A DNA stretch of 64,000 nucleotides from Hsuehochloa calcarea. Taxonomy: Eukaryota; Streptophyta; Magnoliopsida; Poales; Poaceae. Shown here piece after piece: positions 35,543 to 47,332 of the stretch. Made by a program: the position numbers and the translations under genes. The stretch spans positions 22,081,098 through 22,145,097 of the forward strand of contig CM070602.1 in the NCBI GenBank assembly GCA_036346395.1. The letters run 5' to 3'. Below the pieces are notes generated by a model. That model had not been told where the DNA came from, did no database searches, and was given only the letters and a program-made list of their open reading frames with translations. How positions within the stretch are numbered: position 1 is the first letter of the stretch; each line of letters opens with the position of its first letter.

Positions 35543-38500
35543 TAAGAACCAGGGCGATTTAACTTGTAATGCTTAACCCTCCAATTGGTCCTAGCATCAC
35601 AAATTAAACTTCCCGTTCTCGGTGTATTATGTACATCCCAAAAGCGGTACACATACACCATCACAAACATCAATATCAATACATACACATGCTCTTACAA
35701 TATCGAAACTTCATAATTTAACAACATATTGAACTTACAAGGTACAGTTTCATACAAAAGAGTCGACCGGCCAAATAAAAAGATAAATATCAAGTACGCA
35801 GCTGAAAATAGTGAGTAAACTAAAATAAAAACATACATTAATCATAAATAAAGTCCAAATGGCTTGCCATAACCCGCAGGGCAACCGACTGGGTTCAAAC
35901 CATAGTAAATCGACGTTGCTGCACAATCTTTCCTTACCCGATTCGATCTCACGTCTGTTGTCCATATTAGTAAATAAAAGTAAACAGTGAGTATACAAAT
36001 ATACTCCACAAGACTTTATCAATCCTATACATAGCTACATGCAAGCTCTACTCAAAGGAGAATGCTATAGGGTTCATTTTCAGCACAAATCAATATTTTA
36101 AGTGAATACAAGTAGTAGATTCAAATTGCAAGTTATCAAACATTTTTAATACTTTAAATAACAGTGAGAAATTAACATTAAACATCAATAGAACATCTAC
36201 AGGTGGCTGCCCCTGCAGCACACAAATATAGCATGAGAACCACTCTCGATACCACCCATCAAGTTTTAAGTTTAAATTCCAAAAAGTTGAGTCTAATTCT
36301 TATGGGGCGTATTCAAGCGTGTCCATAACCTAGGACGATGCAATTCAAATAGTTTATACCCTGCAGGAGTGTGCAACTTTACCCACATATCAAACCGCTC
36401 CTTTTGCCAAGCTATTAGCATATTTCCTTAGGCATACCGTCAGAACTAAGTCCTACGAGACGTTTTCCAATATAATACATTAACTACGAGTCACCTATAT
36501 GGATAGAAACCCATACGTTGTGTCGAAGTCATCAGCCCAGCCTCAGCAACTGCCGATGTTCCTCGGGCTGGAGGACCTAGACAGGAACCCACCCTACACA
36601 CCCAACACAACATATCATTTTTTTTAACACAACACACACCCACCACCTGCGACTCGGAGTTAACACACGTCAAAGTACTAAGTCAAGAGGGTTTCCATAT
36701 TCCCTCATGTGGATGCACGCAAAAATGCTCGATACCGTGGTGCAAGTAATTCGATCCTTCTTAACTGAGGCACGAGCCACACACCCAATAACCACACCAA
36801 CAAACATTTGCCTGAGTCTAAATCTCTTTATTTTGATTTTTAATTTTCCAAATATAAAAGCACAGAGTGCTGCATATAACATAATAAAAATGATTTATGT
36901 GATCAAGGATGTTGACAAAATTGACAACCACCCAATCTAACGAAAACTAAGCATTGCTAAGTATGACACCAAATAAACATAAATAGACCATATTTCATCC
37001 ACTGGGCTCTAATTTACTAGTGGAGTTATTAACTTAGGCTAGTAGTAGGGGATAAATAATTTTAAAAAATTCATGCAATAGGACTAACTACCTCCAATCG
37101 CAAACATACCTTGACAAATAAAGCATGCATACATACAGTTGCAAAATAAGATAATAATTTTTGAATGTAATAGGCTCAACATGCATCAATGGAATGGGTG
37201 CTTGCCTTTGCTTACTGGTACTCCAGACATTCTCATGATTATCTCCGTTGCACTCCTGAATAATCATCATCTAATGATAAGTATTGGTAATGTGAAAACA
37301 CCGAATAAACAGCAAAATTCCTAAAGTCTCCAAAAATTATGAAATTAATGAAAAAGGTATATTATGATTTAATATGAATTTACAAACAAAAATTATTTGA
37401 TTTGAAGTTCGACAGCGAAAGTTATAGCCTAAACTATTTCTGCGGGAAGAGAAAATCTAATAATTAGGTTCCGGTTACTGCTCACCGGTTTGACTACACG
37501 TGGTTGGAAGGAAGTTCGACTACAGGTGGTCGGAAGGAGGTTTCGACTACCTGGTCGGAAGGATGTTTCGACTACAGGTGGTCGGAAGGAGGTTTCGATT
37601 ACAGGTGGCCGGAAGGAGGCTTCGACTACCTCGTCGGAAGGAGGCTACAAGTGGTCGGAATGAGGCTTGGACTACAAGTGGTCGGAAGGAGGTTTCAAGT
37701 ACCTGGTCGAAAAGAGGCTTCGACTACAGGTGGTCGGAAGGAGGCCTCGACTACCTGTTCGGAAGGAGGCTTCGACTACAGGTGGTCGGAAGGAGGCTTC
37801 AACTACCTCGTCAAGGGCTACCTTTCGATGTTGGAAGGCTCGCCGAAGAGGGGCAGAGGCGGAGGAGGCGTGCACTGGTGCCACTGACGCACGATGTAGA
37901 GACATTCATGGGGGCAAGCAAGTGCCGGATCGGACATTCTGGGTTTCATGCAATGCGAGGTGGTCGGCGCGAGGACCAAGGGTCTTCTTCAGCAATGGTG
38001 ATGTCCAAAAGCGGCGACGGTGCAACATGCACGGCGAAAGCCCGCTGTAAGGTGGGGAGCTCAACAAGAAAGTTAGGAAACGTTTAAGGGACCTTTACGA
38101 AACTCATTGTGCTCTTGTTGACGGTGGGGAGTAGCTGAGGTGGTCGAAATTCCAATAACACAGAGAAACTCTCAAGGCTTCACTGCTGCGCTGGCCATCA
38201 TCGATGTGATCCACGACGACATGCTAAGCAATTGAATGCATGCAAGAGCCCCTGCGACGTAAAGTGAAACTACCTGTAGGTGGTCGAAAGTGGCCGTAGG
38301 TGGTCGTAGGAGGTCAGAAGAAGCTTGGCGTCGTTAATGGGCGACGGCGGCGACGATGACTTCACCGAGGGGAGGGCAGCCTGAGCAAAACAGGAGTAAG
38401 GAAGTGTAGGAGAATGTCGAGCATGGTTAGTAGATCGTGCTAGAGCAAAGAATAGGAAAAAGGATGACTTCACCGTAGTCGAGCACGAAGATGAAGCTTT

Positions 38501-39106
38501 AGGCCGAGGATGGGGAAAAATCAAATTCTGACAAACCCTGGGATCACAAGATGAAATTAGCAAGGGGGAGGAACCCTTATGCTCAGGAACATGAGGTGAC
38601 GCGGGTGGCGAGAGAAGAGCTTCACTGATATGGCTAGACACTGCGGCGGCGCCTTGGCCGGAAGTTGGAAGTTCGAAGCTTGAACTTCTATGCACTCGGC
38701 TTGGTGGAAGAAGGAAACAAGAGGAGAGGAGTGGCTCGGGGAAGTAAACAGTGAGGAAAAGAGCTCCAGGGGGCTTTATATAGGTCGAGATGGAGGTCAC
38801 GAGAGAGGGCTCCCTGGTGCTCCATTTATAGAGGGAGGAGGAGGACCGGGTAACAAGATGGAGCGGCAGAAATCGCGGCGGCGTGACATGAGTGGCTCTG
38901 GACATCCGTACGGTCTGGCATGATGGGGGCAGGTGGGGAGGAGACAAGTGGGGGAACATGGGTGTCTAAGGTGATGGTATTTAATGAGCACTTGTCCGGA
39001 GGGAAAAAGGGGCGGGATTCGCGTTGGGGCGATGACTTTGCAGCCGCGGTGATGCATGCGAACACTGGAGGCATGGGCGTGGTGAGCAAGATGATGACCA
39101 GGTGAG
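35543..39106 (-). mobile_element. Gypsy/LARD-type LTR, duplicate B, first part
   Basis: Same sequence as 23537-29249 without the solo LTR. It is interrupted at 39107 by the copia element and continues at 48974-50043. The total without the insertion is about 4.6 kb, close to the 4.36 kb of the related LTR at 55954-60311. No internal region follows, so it may be a solo LTR. Flanks TCCGG and GTCCC do not form a target duplication. Confidence 0.75.
37492..37815. repeat. GGTCGGAAGGAGG tandem array, copy B (13 units)
   Basis: As in copy A but with one additional 27-bp unit (at about 37588-37614) by my count. Forward frames stay open through the array because units are near multiples of three and lack stops. 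The resulting 127-195 codon frames are not taken as genes. Confidence 0.85.
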
Positions 39107-39876
39107 TGTTGGTGATATACCATAGAGGCAATCATAGATATGATTGTATCACGTCTATGTTTATGAGTTATTGAATAAGTATTATTATGTTCCTTGAATG
39201 AATCATCAGTTATAAAGATTAATTAGTATGTGACTCGTTGGTGAAGCTCTTTTAACTTATGATGATGTCGTTCTAAATGTATCCCTAGTCGTATATCACT
39301 GGTCAGAACATTAGTGATCTTATAGACCAACATATGTATTGATTAATGAACATGTTTCATCGGTCATGGATATAGGGATATCGAAACAATAATGTGAATA
39401 CATGTTAGAGAGCATGGTGTTGGACTGACCCACCTTGAGACACTACTGAGATTGTTATGATTTCATGTGTCATCAGTTGGTCTTAAGTAATGATGATGCA
39501 TAATCCTTATACGTGATATCAGCATGGTTTCCTACAAGCGTAAGAGTACACTTTAGGGTTGCCAAATGCTACACTATAACTGGATAGTAATAAAGGTAGC
39601 TTTCAGGTATGCTAAGAAACATGCAGATGAATGTGACTGGTCGGATATGGGATTTGCCCCTCCTAACATAACAAGAGAGATATCTCTGGACCCCTCGATG
39701 TGGTCGGATAAAGAAAGTGCATGGCCATACCACTTTTGGTTGAAGAGTTCGACCATGTGAAGTTATCCGATACTTGATCGAGAAAGTATTGAACAGTCTA
39801 TGGACGACACAACATCTTACCTGGAGTTCAACCAGATATCGCAAGGCAAAGAGACAATACACAAGCTGGTCTTTTA

Positions 39877-39935
39877 GTTCGATCAGATATGGACTAGTCG
39901 TATGGAGATACGAGCTAGTCGTAGTATGGTCAAAC
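39877..39935. repeat. 59-bp palindrome in copia 5' LTR (B)
   Basis: Same as at 30020, with one end decayed to TGGTCAAAC. Confidence 0.8.
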
Positions 39936-40265
39936 ATGATCACTAAGTGGTCGAAATCTGGTCGTAAGGAGTTACGAACTGGTTGAGATCAAATATGAGA
40001 TGGTCGTATAGAGATACGAGTTGATCATTAGTGATAAGGACCTGGTCATATATCATATTGCATTAAGGTTCATCCGATATAATTTGTGTGTATTCAAAAA
40101 TCGTTATGTCCTGCTAGGTACCATTAACTACTCGTGGTCAGAAAAGGTTTCCGGGTCATAACCAAACTACACATGAACATACAGGGTCAGACACTTAAAG
40201 GACTGAAATAAACCAGTACGGAAACGATTCGTTAAACGTGTTCAGATAGGATCCATCACGAGCAC

Positions 40266-40272
40266 TATATAA
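40266..40272 (+). promoter_or_regulatory. TATA box of copia 5' LTR (B)
   Basis: CACTATATAAGGAGATGC, kept in the copies at 7584, 30409 and 48489. Confidence 0.6.
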
Positions 40273-40623
40273 GGAGATGCTTGAGGCTATGGGCAGACAG
40301 GCGTAACAGATAACACGTGAGTTGCTCCAAACCCTAGCCGCCATCTTCTTGAGAGAGCCTTCCCGTGCGACTTGGTGCTAGCACACCGGCGTACGGCGTT
40401 CCTGCCCTAGACGTGTGGATACTATAGAGGCGCTACTGCGGTTCTTGTTGCGCTTGAGGATGATTCACAACTTTGCAAGGAAAGCGATCGGTTGCTGGAG
40501 GAGACGATCGGCGACGAGGACGCTAGACGATCGACTACGAGGACGATCGACTCCACTAGACGATTTACCACGGTGGAATATCAACTATGACCACTACTTT
40601 GATGTGTTCTTCATTGGACCAGG

Positions 40624-42186
40624 TGTTGGAAATATGCCCTAGAGGTAATCATAGAGATGATGATATTTCATTATATTCATATTTTTGATAATATGTTATC
40701 ATGTTCCTTGAATGAATCATTTGTTATAGATCAATAAGTATGTAGCTTGTTGGTGGAACTCTTTAACTTATATGATATCATTCTAAATATATCCCTGGTC
40801 GGAGGTCACTGGTCGGAACACCAGTGACTCTATGACTAGCACATGTATTGATTGATGACCTGGTTTCACCGGTCATGGATATAGGGATATCGAATCAATA
40901 ATGTGAGCACATGTTAGAGAACATGGGGTTGGATAGACTCATCATTGAGATACTATTGAGATTGTTATGTATAATCCTTAGACCTGAGATCAGCATGGTT
41001 CCATACATGTGTAAAAGCACTCTTAGGGGTTGCCAAACGCTACTCGTAACTGGGTAGTTATAAAGGTAGCTTTTGGGTATGCTATGAAACCTGCGGAGGG
41101 ATGTGACTGGTCGAGATGGGATTTGCCCCTCCTTGCATAACAGGAGAGATGTCTATGAGCCCCTCGTGGTGATCGGATAAAGAAAGTGCATGGCCATGCC
41201 ACTAGTGGTCGAAGTGTCGACCACATGAAGTTATCGGACACTCGATCGAGAAAGTATTGAACAATCTATGGATGACACTTCATCCCACCTGGAGTTCAAC
41301 CAGACATCGTGAGGCAAAGGGAGAATGCATGAGTAGGTCGCTTAGTTCGATCAGTTACGAACTAGTTGTATGGAGATACGAGCTGGTCGTAGATTGGTCG
41401 AACGTAATCACAGAATGGTAAGAACCTGGTCGTAAGGAGTTACGAACTGGTCGGGACCAAATACGATCTGGTCGTATAGAGATACGAACTGATCGTAAGT
41501 GATGAGGACCTGATCATAGATCATATTACTTCAAGGTTCGTTTGATTTATTCTTTGTGTATTTGGGAATCGTTATGTGCTGCTAGGCACCGCTAACGCTA
41601 GTGGTCGGAAAAGAGTTTCCAAGTCATAACCGATTACACATGAACCTATGGGGTCGCACACTTAAAGGGCTAGGATTTGTTTTCAGATGGTGATCCGAAT
41701 TCATATAGGCCACGAGTTCCTAATGGGCCTCAAGTTCGAGACCCATCATGGATGGTGGCATGGGTGAGGCAGAGGATGATCTTTGAAGAACTCCCGGAAC
41801 CCTAATAGCCACGCCTTCTCAACCACGCCGCGGTGCTAGCACTCCGGTAGCGTGGTGATCTGCCCGTGCACGTGGATACCTCAGAGGTGTTGTTGCGAAG
41901 CATCAGCACTAGGACAATCCGCAACTCGTGACGTTCACCGGAGTCGGAGAAGTGACGCGGTGAGTACAACCACTCGGAGGAGCAGACACACGACGAGTAC
42001 GACCACTCGAAGGAGGAGACGCGTTGTGAGTACGACTACGACTGCATCAACTAGCTGCAACGACTCTACTTCCGCTGCGAGTCGGCGCGTCTAGCGGTAA
42101 TCTCGTGATCTATTACTTGCGGTGGTTCCTTGGTTTCGCAGTAAATTTTTGTTTGTGCTATCGTAGCCTTGTCGCGTTCCGCAACA
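40624..42186 (+). mobile_element. Nested copia solo LTR, second subtype (B)
   Basis: TGTTGGAAATATGCCC to TTCCGCAACA, with CCAGG at 40619-40623 and 42187-42191. Identical placement to copy A. The 59-bp palindrome at 41345-41403 is well preserved (GTTCGATCA...TGGTCGAAC). Confidence 0.93.
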
Positions 42187-42324
42187 CCAGGTTGCTCCAA
42201 CTCTTTTTCTACTGCATTGCGCGTCTGGTGGCAACAAATTGTGATCTCTTGCTTGCATGGCATCCTGATTTTCATGATAAAATTTTTGATTATCAGCTAG
42301 TGTAGCCTACTCGTATCCCAAAAG

Positions 42325-42338
42325 TGGTATCAGAGCCA
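42325..42338 (+). other. tRNA-iMet primer-binding site (copia, B)
   Basis: TGGTATCAGAGCCA one base after the LTR end at 42323. Confidence 0.9.
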
Positions 42339-43850
42339 TCCTGTATAGTTTTTGATCTAGATCGATCACATATACTGGATATGTGGCAGCAGTAGATTGG
42401 ATCTATTACTGGCTTGGTCTGGTAACGTAGATCGGTTCATGTGGATGGAGCGGTCTAGGCACTGGTCGATAAGATCTATCGGGTTTCGGCGGTAGTAGAT
42501 GGGTTTACGAGGAGGTGTGAGCTAAACGGACCAGATGATTTATTGCGCTTATTTACGACTGCCTTGCATGATACTCCTACCGGTCAGAATTCCGCTATCG
42601 GAGTATGCCGCAATGAGTGGTCGTATCAAGGCAGTGATATAATTGGTTCGAAATAGGGTTAATATGATTAATCATATGATTTTTGAGGCTCAGTTCGTGA
42701 ATAAGATTTATGTCCCAGAAAAGATTTTCGAGGGCCCTTCAAACCCTTCCTGCTAACCGGCTAGCTGGACCGCTGTGGTCGTAGCCATGTTATATGGTAT
42801 TATGTGTTCATGTCACTCGATAGAATTGGATTTCATGTATAACTCGTTTTGTAGGGATTGATGTAAATAGTATGGCCCATTGTGTATGTGATACATGAAT
42901 GGATTTCCCATAGCCTACGTGTCATGTTGTGAGATAGCCATCGAGCTACATATTATTGTATAATGGTCTACGTACCGACATGTGATGCTTAATATTATCG
43001 TTGTAATTCATTACTAGCTCTTAAGAGTAATTGCTTAGTAGATGAATGTGGTCGGAGACTTCAAGCATAATGGTCGGAGGACAAGAAGTATGGTGAGTTT
43101 AATATGATTATCTGTGAATGTTTATTCCTGTCATGCTATTTCATCATGTTTTTCATTGGATGTTTTAGCATGGTAAAATAGTATCCCTCAAGAAAAATTA
43201 AGTTAATTTGATGCCTTTTCAATTGCTGCTTCTGTCACGATTTTGATCGTTAATTGGTAGGTCTACCAAATTGGAGTGCCACTGACAATCTTAATAAGAT
43301 GGGGTGGTGTGGGACACCCACATGCATAGTATTTGTTTAACTTCACACGGCTATCAAAAGGGTTTTGGGCCTTGGAGTATAGTACTATTGGTCGCAGGGG
43401 TATAGAAATGCAACCCAACAGACAAGAGTCATATGTGATATGATTGGTAAGAGGTTGCCTCCCTAAAATCACTAGATTTCTAGCAGTGATGCCAAAGTTC
43501 ACTAGAACTTAATGATTTGTGGATCTTGAACTCACTATATGATGTTTGAGAGAAACATGGTTTCGAACATATAGTGGGAGTATCTTTTATTAACTGTTGA
43601 TGATTAAGTTCGACCAAGTATGGACTAGTCGTATAGTGATATGACCAGATCCAAACTAGTCGTGTAGTGATAAGACCAGATCCAGTCTAGTCCAGACTAG
43701 TCGTATGGTGATACGACTAGATCCAGACTAGTCGTATGGAGATACGAGCTGATCGTAGACTGGTAGAACACAACCACCAATATGAGTGTCTAATAGAAGA
43801 TCTTACATGAATATAATATTGAATCTTTGCATATATTTCTATTATAGACC
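42339..43850 (+). other. Copia untranslated leader with cassette
   Basis: A long leader of about 1.5 kb between primer site and gag ATG, as in other grass copia elements. No gene. It holds the repeat cassette at 43608-43769. Confidence 0.6.
43608..43769 (+). repeat. Hairpin-unit cassette in the leader, 4 units
   Basis: Starts GTTCGACCA and ends TGGTAGAAC, nearly perfect inverted ends. The four units carry the core GTCGTAT...ATACGAC type. The last unit is the LTR-like version (GTATGGAGATACGAGCTG). Confidence 0.88.
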
Positions 43851-44700
43851 ATGACACCTACTACTTCTTCTGCACCTACCTTTAATTTGTGATCTATTCT
43901 TGAGAAAGAAAAGCTGAACAGAACCAACTTTATTGACTGGTTTCATAATCTGAGAATTGTTCTCAAACAAGAAAAGAAAGAATATATTCTAGAGGATCCC
44001 TGTCTGCTACTCGAGCTGAAAAGAATGCTTATTAGAAGCATTGCAATGACACAGTCGATGTGCACGCCTAATACTTACGACCATGAACTATGAGCTTCAG
44101 AAGCAATATGAGACCACATACGCTTTATATATGATTGTAGGTCTGAAGGGTATTTTTCAGGATCAAGCAAAGGCAGAGAGGTTTAACACCTCTAAGACAT
44201 TGTTTTCTTATAGGCTGTCAGAAGGTAACCCGGTCAGTCCTCATATGATCAAAATGATTGGTCACAATAGAGAGCTTAGAAAAGCTTGATTTTCCCCTTA
44301 GCCAAGAGTTGGTTACTGATGTGATTCTCTAATCTCTCCTTGCGAGCTTTGAGCCAGTCATATTGAATTTTCATATGAATGGCATGGAGAAGTCAATGAC
44401 CGAGTTGTATGACATGCTTAAAGGTGCTGAGAAGTGTATCAAGAAAAGTTCCAATCATGTGATGATGGTTCAAAAGACTACTAGCTTCAAGTAGAATGGT
44501 AAGTCGGAAAGAGAAAGGGCAAAGGAAAGACTCAAGATGAGATTGAGAGTCTCACGGCTAAGCTTAAGACGCTCAAACTGGGTCCTAAGCCTGAATCAGA
44601 ATGTTACCATTGTCATGAGACTGAGCATTGAAAGAGAAACTGCAAGAAGTACTTAGCAAAAATAAAAAAGAACAAGGGAAGTACGATTTCCAATTCAGAT
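43851..44700 (+). pseudogene. Copia gag, broken
   Basis: ATG at 43851. The N-terminal segment fits the copia gag family (KEKLNRTNFIDWFHNLRIVL at about 43911-43965) but has a stop at codon 14. A frame change precedes a CCHC zinc knuckle at 44602-44643 (CYHCHETEH, stop, KRNC). The four metal ligands are kept while the Trp after His is now a stop. Gag would form the particle. This copy cannot. Confidence 0.8.
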
Positions 44701-45100
44701 TAATCTTGCCACTTCTCCGACCAGTTCTTGGGTATTTGATACCAGATCGGTTGCTCATATTTGCAATTCGATATATGGACTGATAAGGAGTAGAACCTTA
44801 GCAAGAGGAGATGTTGATCTCCGTATGGGCAATGGAGCAAGAGTTGCTACATTAGCTATTGGCATTTTACCATTAGCTTTACTCTTAGAATTAGTTATGG
44901 AACTAAATAATTGTTATTATGTTCTAGCCTTAAGCAAAAATATTATTTCGCTTCATGTTTAGGAGGAGAAGGTTATGAGTTCAGAATAAAGAACAATTGT
45001 TGTTCAATTTATTTTGAAGATATGCTTTATGACCATGCTCCATTGATGAATGGATTGTATGTTTTGAATCTTGAGAATATGCCTATGTGCTAAGAGACTT
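44701..45100 (+). pseudogene. Copia protease region, broken
   Basis: The segment SWVFDTRSVAHIC at about 44728-44766 corresponds to the aspartic protease active site. The usual DTG or DSG is DTR here, so the catalytic triplet is lost. Downstream sequence (MGNGARVA, ELNNCYYV) follows the usual order of the family up to the gag-pre-integrase region. Confidence 0.75.
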
Positions 45101-46250
45101 CAACCTAATGATTTGAATCCCACTTTTATTTGGAATTGTCAACTAGGTCATATAAATGAGAAGCGCATGATGAAGTTTCATAAAGTTGGTTTTCTTAAAC
45201 TCATTTGATTTTGAATCATCTGAACATGTTAATCTTGTTTACTTGGCAAGATGACAAGATCACCTTCCACGACTAGAGTTGAGAGGGCAAGTGACTTATT
45301 GGTTCTTGTACATACAGACTAGTCATATGGTGATACAACCAGGTCCAAACTAGTCGTATGGTAATACTACTAGGTCCAGATTAGTCGTATGATGATTTGA
45401 CCAGGTCCAGACTAGTCATATAGAGATACAAGCTAGTCGTAGACTAGTCAAACATAGTGTGTGGACCGATGAGTATTTTTGACCAGATGTGGTTTTCAAT
45501 ACTTCATAACATTTACTGATGATTTCAGCATATATGGTTATGTCTACTTGATGAGATATAAGACGGAATCATTTGAAAAGTTCAAAGAATTTCAGTATGA
45601 AGTACATAATTAACTTGGCAAGATAATCAAATATATATGATCTGATCGTGGAGGTGAATATTTGAGCCATGAGTTTGGTGGTCATTTAAAGAAGTGTGGA
45701 ATTATTCCACAACTTACTCCGCTAGGATGCCTCAATGGAATGGGGTGTCTGAACGACGAAACAGAATATTGTTGGACATAGTTCGGTTAATGATGAGCCA
45801 ATCTGATCTTCCATTGCAATTCTGGGGATACGCTCTAGAAACAACGGCTTTCACTTTAAATAGGGTTCTATCAAAAACTGTAGAGAATACACCATATGAT
45901 ATATGGACCGGGAAGAGTCCTAAATTGTCTCTTCTCAAGGTATGGAGTTATGAGGTATATGTAAAATATTTGACGTCTGATAAACTCATACCCAAGTCTG
46001 ATAAGTGCTTCTTTGTGGGGTATCCTAAGTAAATTAAAGGATTTTTTTATAATCGGGTTGATAACAAAGTGTTTGTTGCCCGTAATAGTGTCTTCTTGTA
46101 GAAAGAGTTTCTTTTCAAAGGAGTCAGCAGGAGTAAGGTGTAGCTCAAAGAAATTCAGAAACCATCTGAAAATGTTTTAACTCCTACTGAACCTCTACAG
46201 GATGAACAAAGTGTTGTTGAACCTGTAGATGAGGCATCAGCCCCACGTAG
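45101..46250 (+). pseudogene. Copia integrase, split by a repeat cassette
   Basis: The pre-integrase zinc region is recognisable (LGHINEKRMMKFHK at about 45150). The coding sequence is continuous to VLVHT at 45315. There the place expected to hold the first catalytic Asp is interrupted by the cassette 45317-45454, after which CGPMS follows at about 45460. The second catalytic region (FTDDFS) and SDRGGEYLSHEF follow. After a frameshift at about 45690 the segment PQWNGVSERRN carries the catalytic Glu, followed by LNRVLSKTVENTPYDIW. Stops and shifts make it non-functional. Confidence 0.85.
45317..45454 (+). repeat. Hairpin-unit cassette inside integrase, 4 units
   Basis: Four units of 31 bp, each starting AGACTAGTC or a variant. 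The last has the LTR-like AGAGATAC...AGCTAGTCGTAGACTAGTC end. Left and right of it the integrase reading is almost contiguous, so little coding sequence was lost on insertion. Confidence 0.88.
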
Positions 46251-47321
46251 ATAAAAAAAAAGGTCACGTTAGTTGCCTATAAGGTATGGGCATGATGTTT
46301 TATTATTGAATAATGATGAGCCTAAAACTTATGTGAAAGCGGTGGTGGACCCAGACTCTCGAGATCACAGAGTTGGAATATTCGTTTTGATGAAGTAGTC
46401 AAAGGGTTTGACTTCATCAAAAATAAATAAAACCTTGTGTTTACACGAAGGTTAGTGGGAGCAAGCTTGTATTTTCTGATCTTGTATGTGGATGACATAC
46501 TACTAGTCAAAAATAATATTCCAATGCTTGAATTTGTTCAAACTTCATTAATAAATAGTTTCTCAATGAAAGATTTATGAGATTCAGCATATACTCTTGG
46601 AATAAGGATCTATAAAGATAGATCTGAAAGGCTAATTGGATTAAGTCAGGATATGTACATAATTGTATGGCGATACGACCAGATCTAGACTAGTCGTATA
46701 GTGCTACGACCAGATCCAGACTGGTGCTCATGGCTCGTATGGTGATACGACCAAGTCCAGACTAGTTGCATGGAGATACGAGCTGGTCATAGACTAGTGC
46801 CCATGGCGCATGACATTAATCTTAGCAAGAGTCAGTGTTCTATGACCACTAATGAGCGAGACAAGATGAGTAGAATTATATATGCTTCGACAATTGGATT
46901 TATCATGTATGCTATGCTATGTACATGACCACATGTGTCATATGCTCTAAGTGTTACAAGCAGATATCAATTGTATCCAGGTGAAGGTCACTGGATAGCA
47001 GTCAAGAATATCCTTAAGTACATGAGAAGGATTAAGGATGCATTCCTTTTGTATGGTGGTGAGGAAGAGCTGGTCGTAAATGGTTACACTGATGCTAGCT
47101 TGTGCCGACAAAGATGATTTTAGATCGCAATCAAGGTGGTCAAAGTCTTTGACCAGTGTGGTCGAAGTCTATAGAGTGGTTGAAGTCTTAGACCAGGGTT
47201 TGTGTAAGATATGCAAACTGCACACGAATTTGATCCATTGACAAAGTCTCTCCCGCAACCTAAGCATGAGGTGCACACAAGAGCTTTGTGTATTTGATAC
47301 CTATATGATTTACTCTAGTGC
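46251..47321 (+). pseudogene. Copia reverse transcriptase and RNase H, with internal deletions
   Basis: NDEPKTYVKAVVDPDS (about 46311-46358) is followed at once by a segment normally about 0.7 kb further on (RFDEVVKGFDFIKNK), so most of the fingers and palm are missing. The active-site YVDD is kept at 46485-46496. IRIYKDRSERLIGLSQDMYI leads into the cassette 46661-46800, which replaces some 20 codons. The sequence resumes with DINLSKSQC and runs to NGYTDAS at about 47095. From there most of RNase H is gone, replaced by short GGTCRAAGTC repeats (47131-47200). The polyprotein end PQPKHEVHTRA follows. Confidence 0.85.
46661..46800 (+). repeat. Hairpin-unit cassette inside reverse transcriptase, 4 units
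   Basis: Starts within a unit (TTGTATGGCGATACGACC) and ends with the LTR-like unit (GGAGATACGAGCTGGTC). A short CTCATGG piece, similar to the flanking CCCATGG, is inserted in the third unit. Confidence 0.85.
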
Positions 47322-47332
47322 AAGTGGGAGAC
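47322..47332 (+). other. Copia polypurine tract
   Basis: AAGTGGGAGAC immediately before the 3' LTR, the expected plus-strand primer of reverse transcription. Confidence 0.8.

Larger units (their letters stand above)
39107..42323 (+). mobile_element. 5' LTR of the complete-length copia element
   Basis: Starts TGTTGGTGATATACC, ends TATCCCAAAA, and is followed by a primer-binding site. It contains the nested solo LTR 40624-42186. Without it the LTR is about 1.65 kb, like the 3' LTR. The first 330 bp differ from the 3' LTR at roughly 30 positions, about 9%, so the insertion is much older than the A/B duplication. Confidence 0.9.
33142..42455 (+). repeat. Segmental duplicate B
   Basis: Direct repeat of 21198-32593 lacking the 2173-bp solo LTR. 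It starts at AGCATTGATTTCAAACGG. After 42455 it continues into the copia internal region, which copy A lacks. Confidence 0.93.

Noticed and set aside
37500..38087. Open frame of 195 codons with a WSEGGF-type repeat peptide
   Set aside because: It is produced by the 27/25-bp tandem array in an LTR. Several frames are open at once, and the equivalent frames in copies A and C differ. No domain.
38270..38959. Minus-strand open frame of 229 codons rich in Ser/Pro/His
   Set aside because: It lies in the LTR leader just after the TATA boxes. The same region in copy A is broken into shorter frames. Composition, not a known protein.
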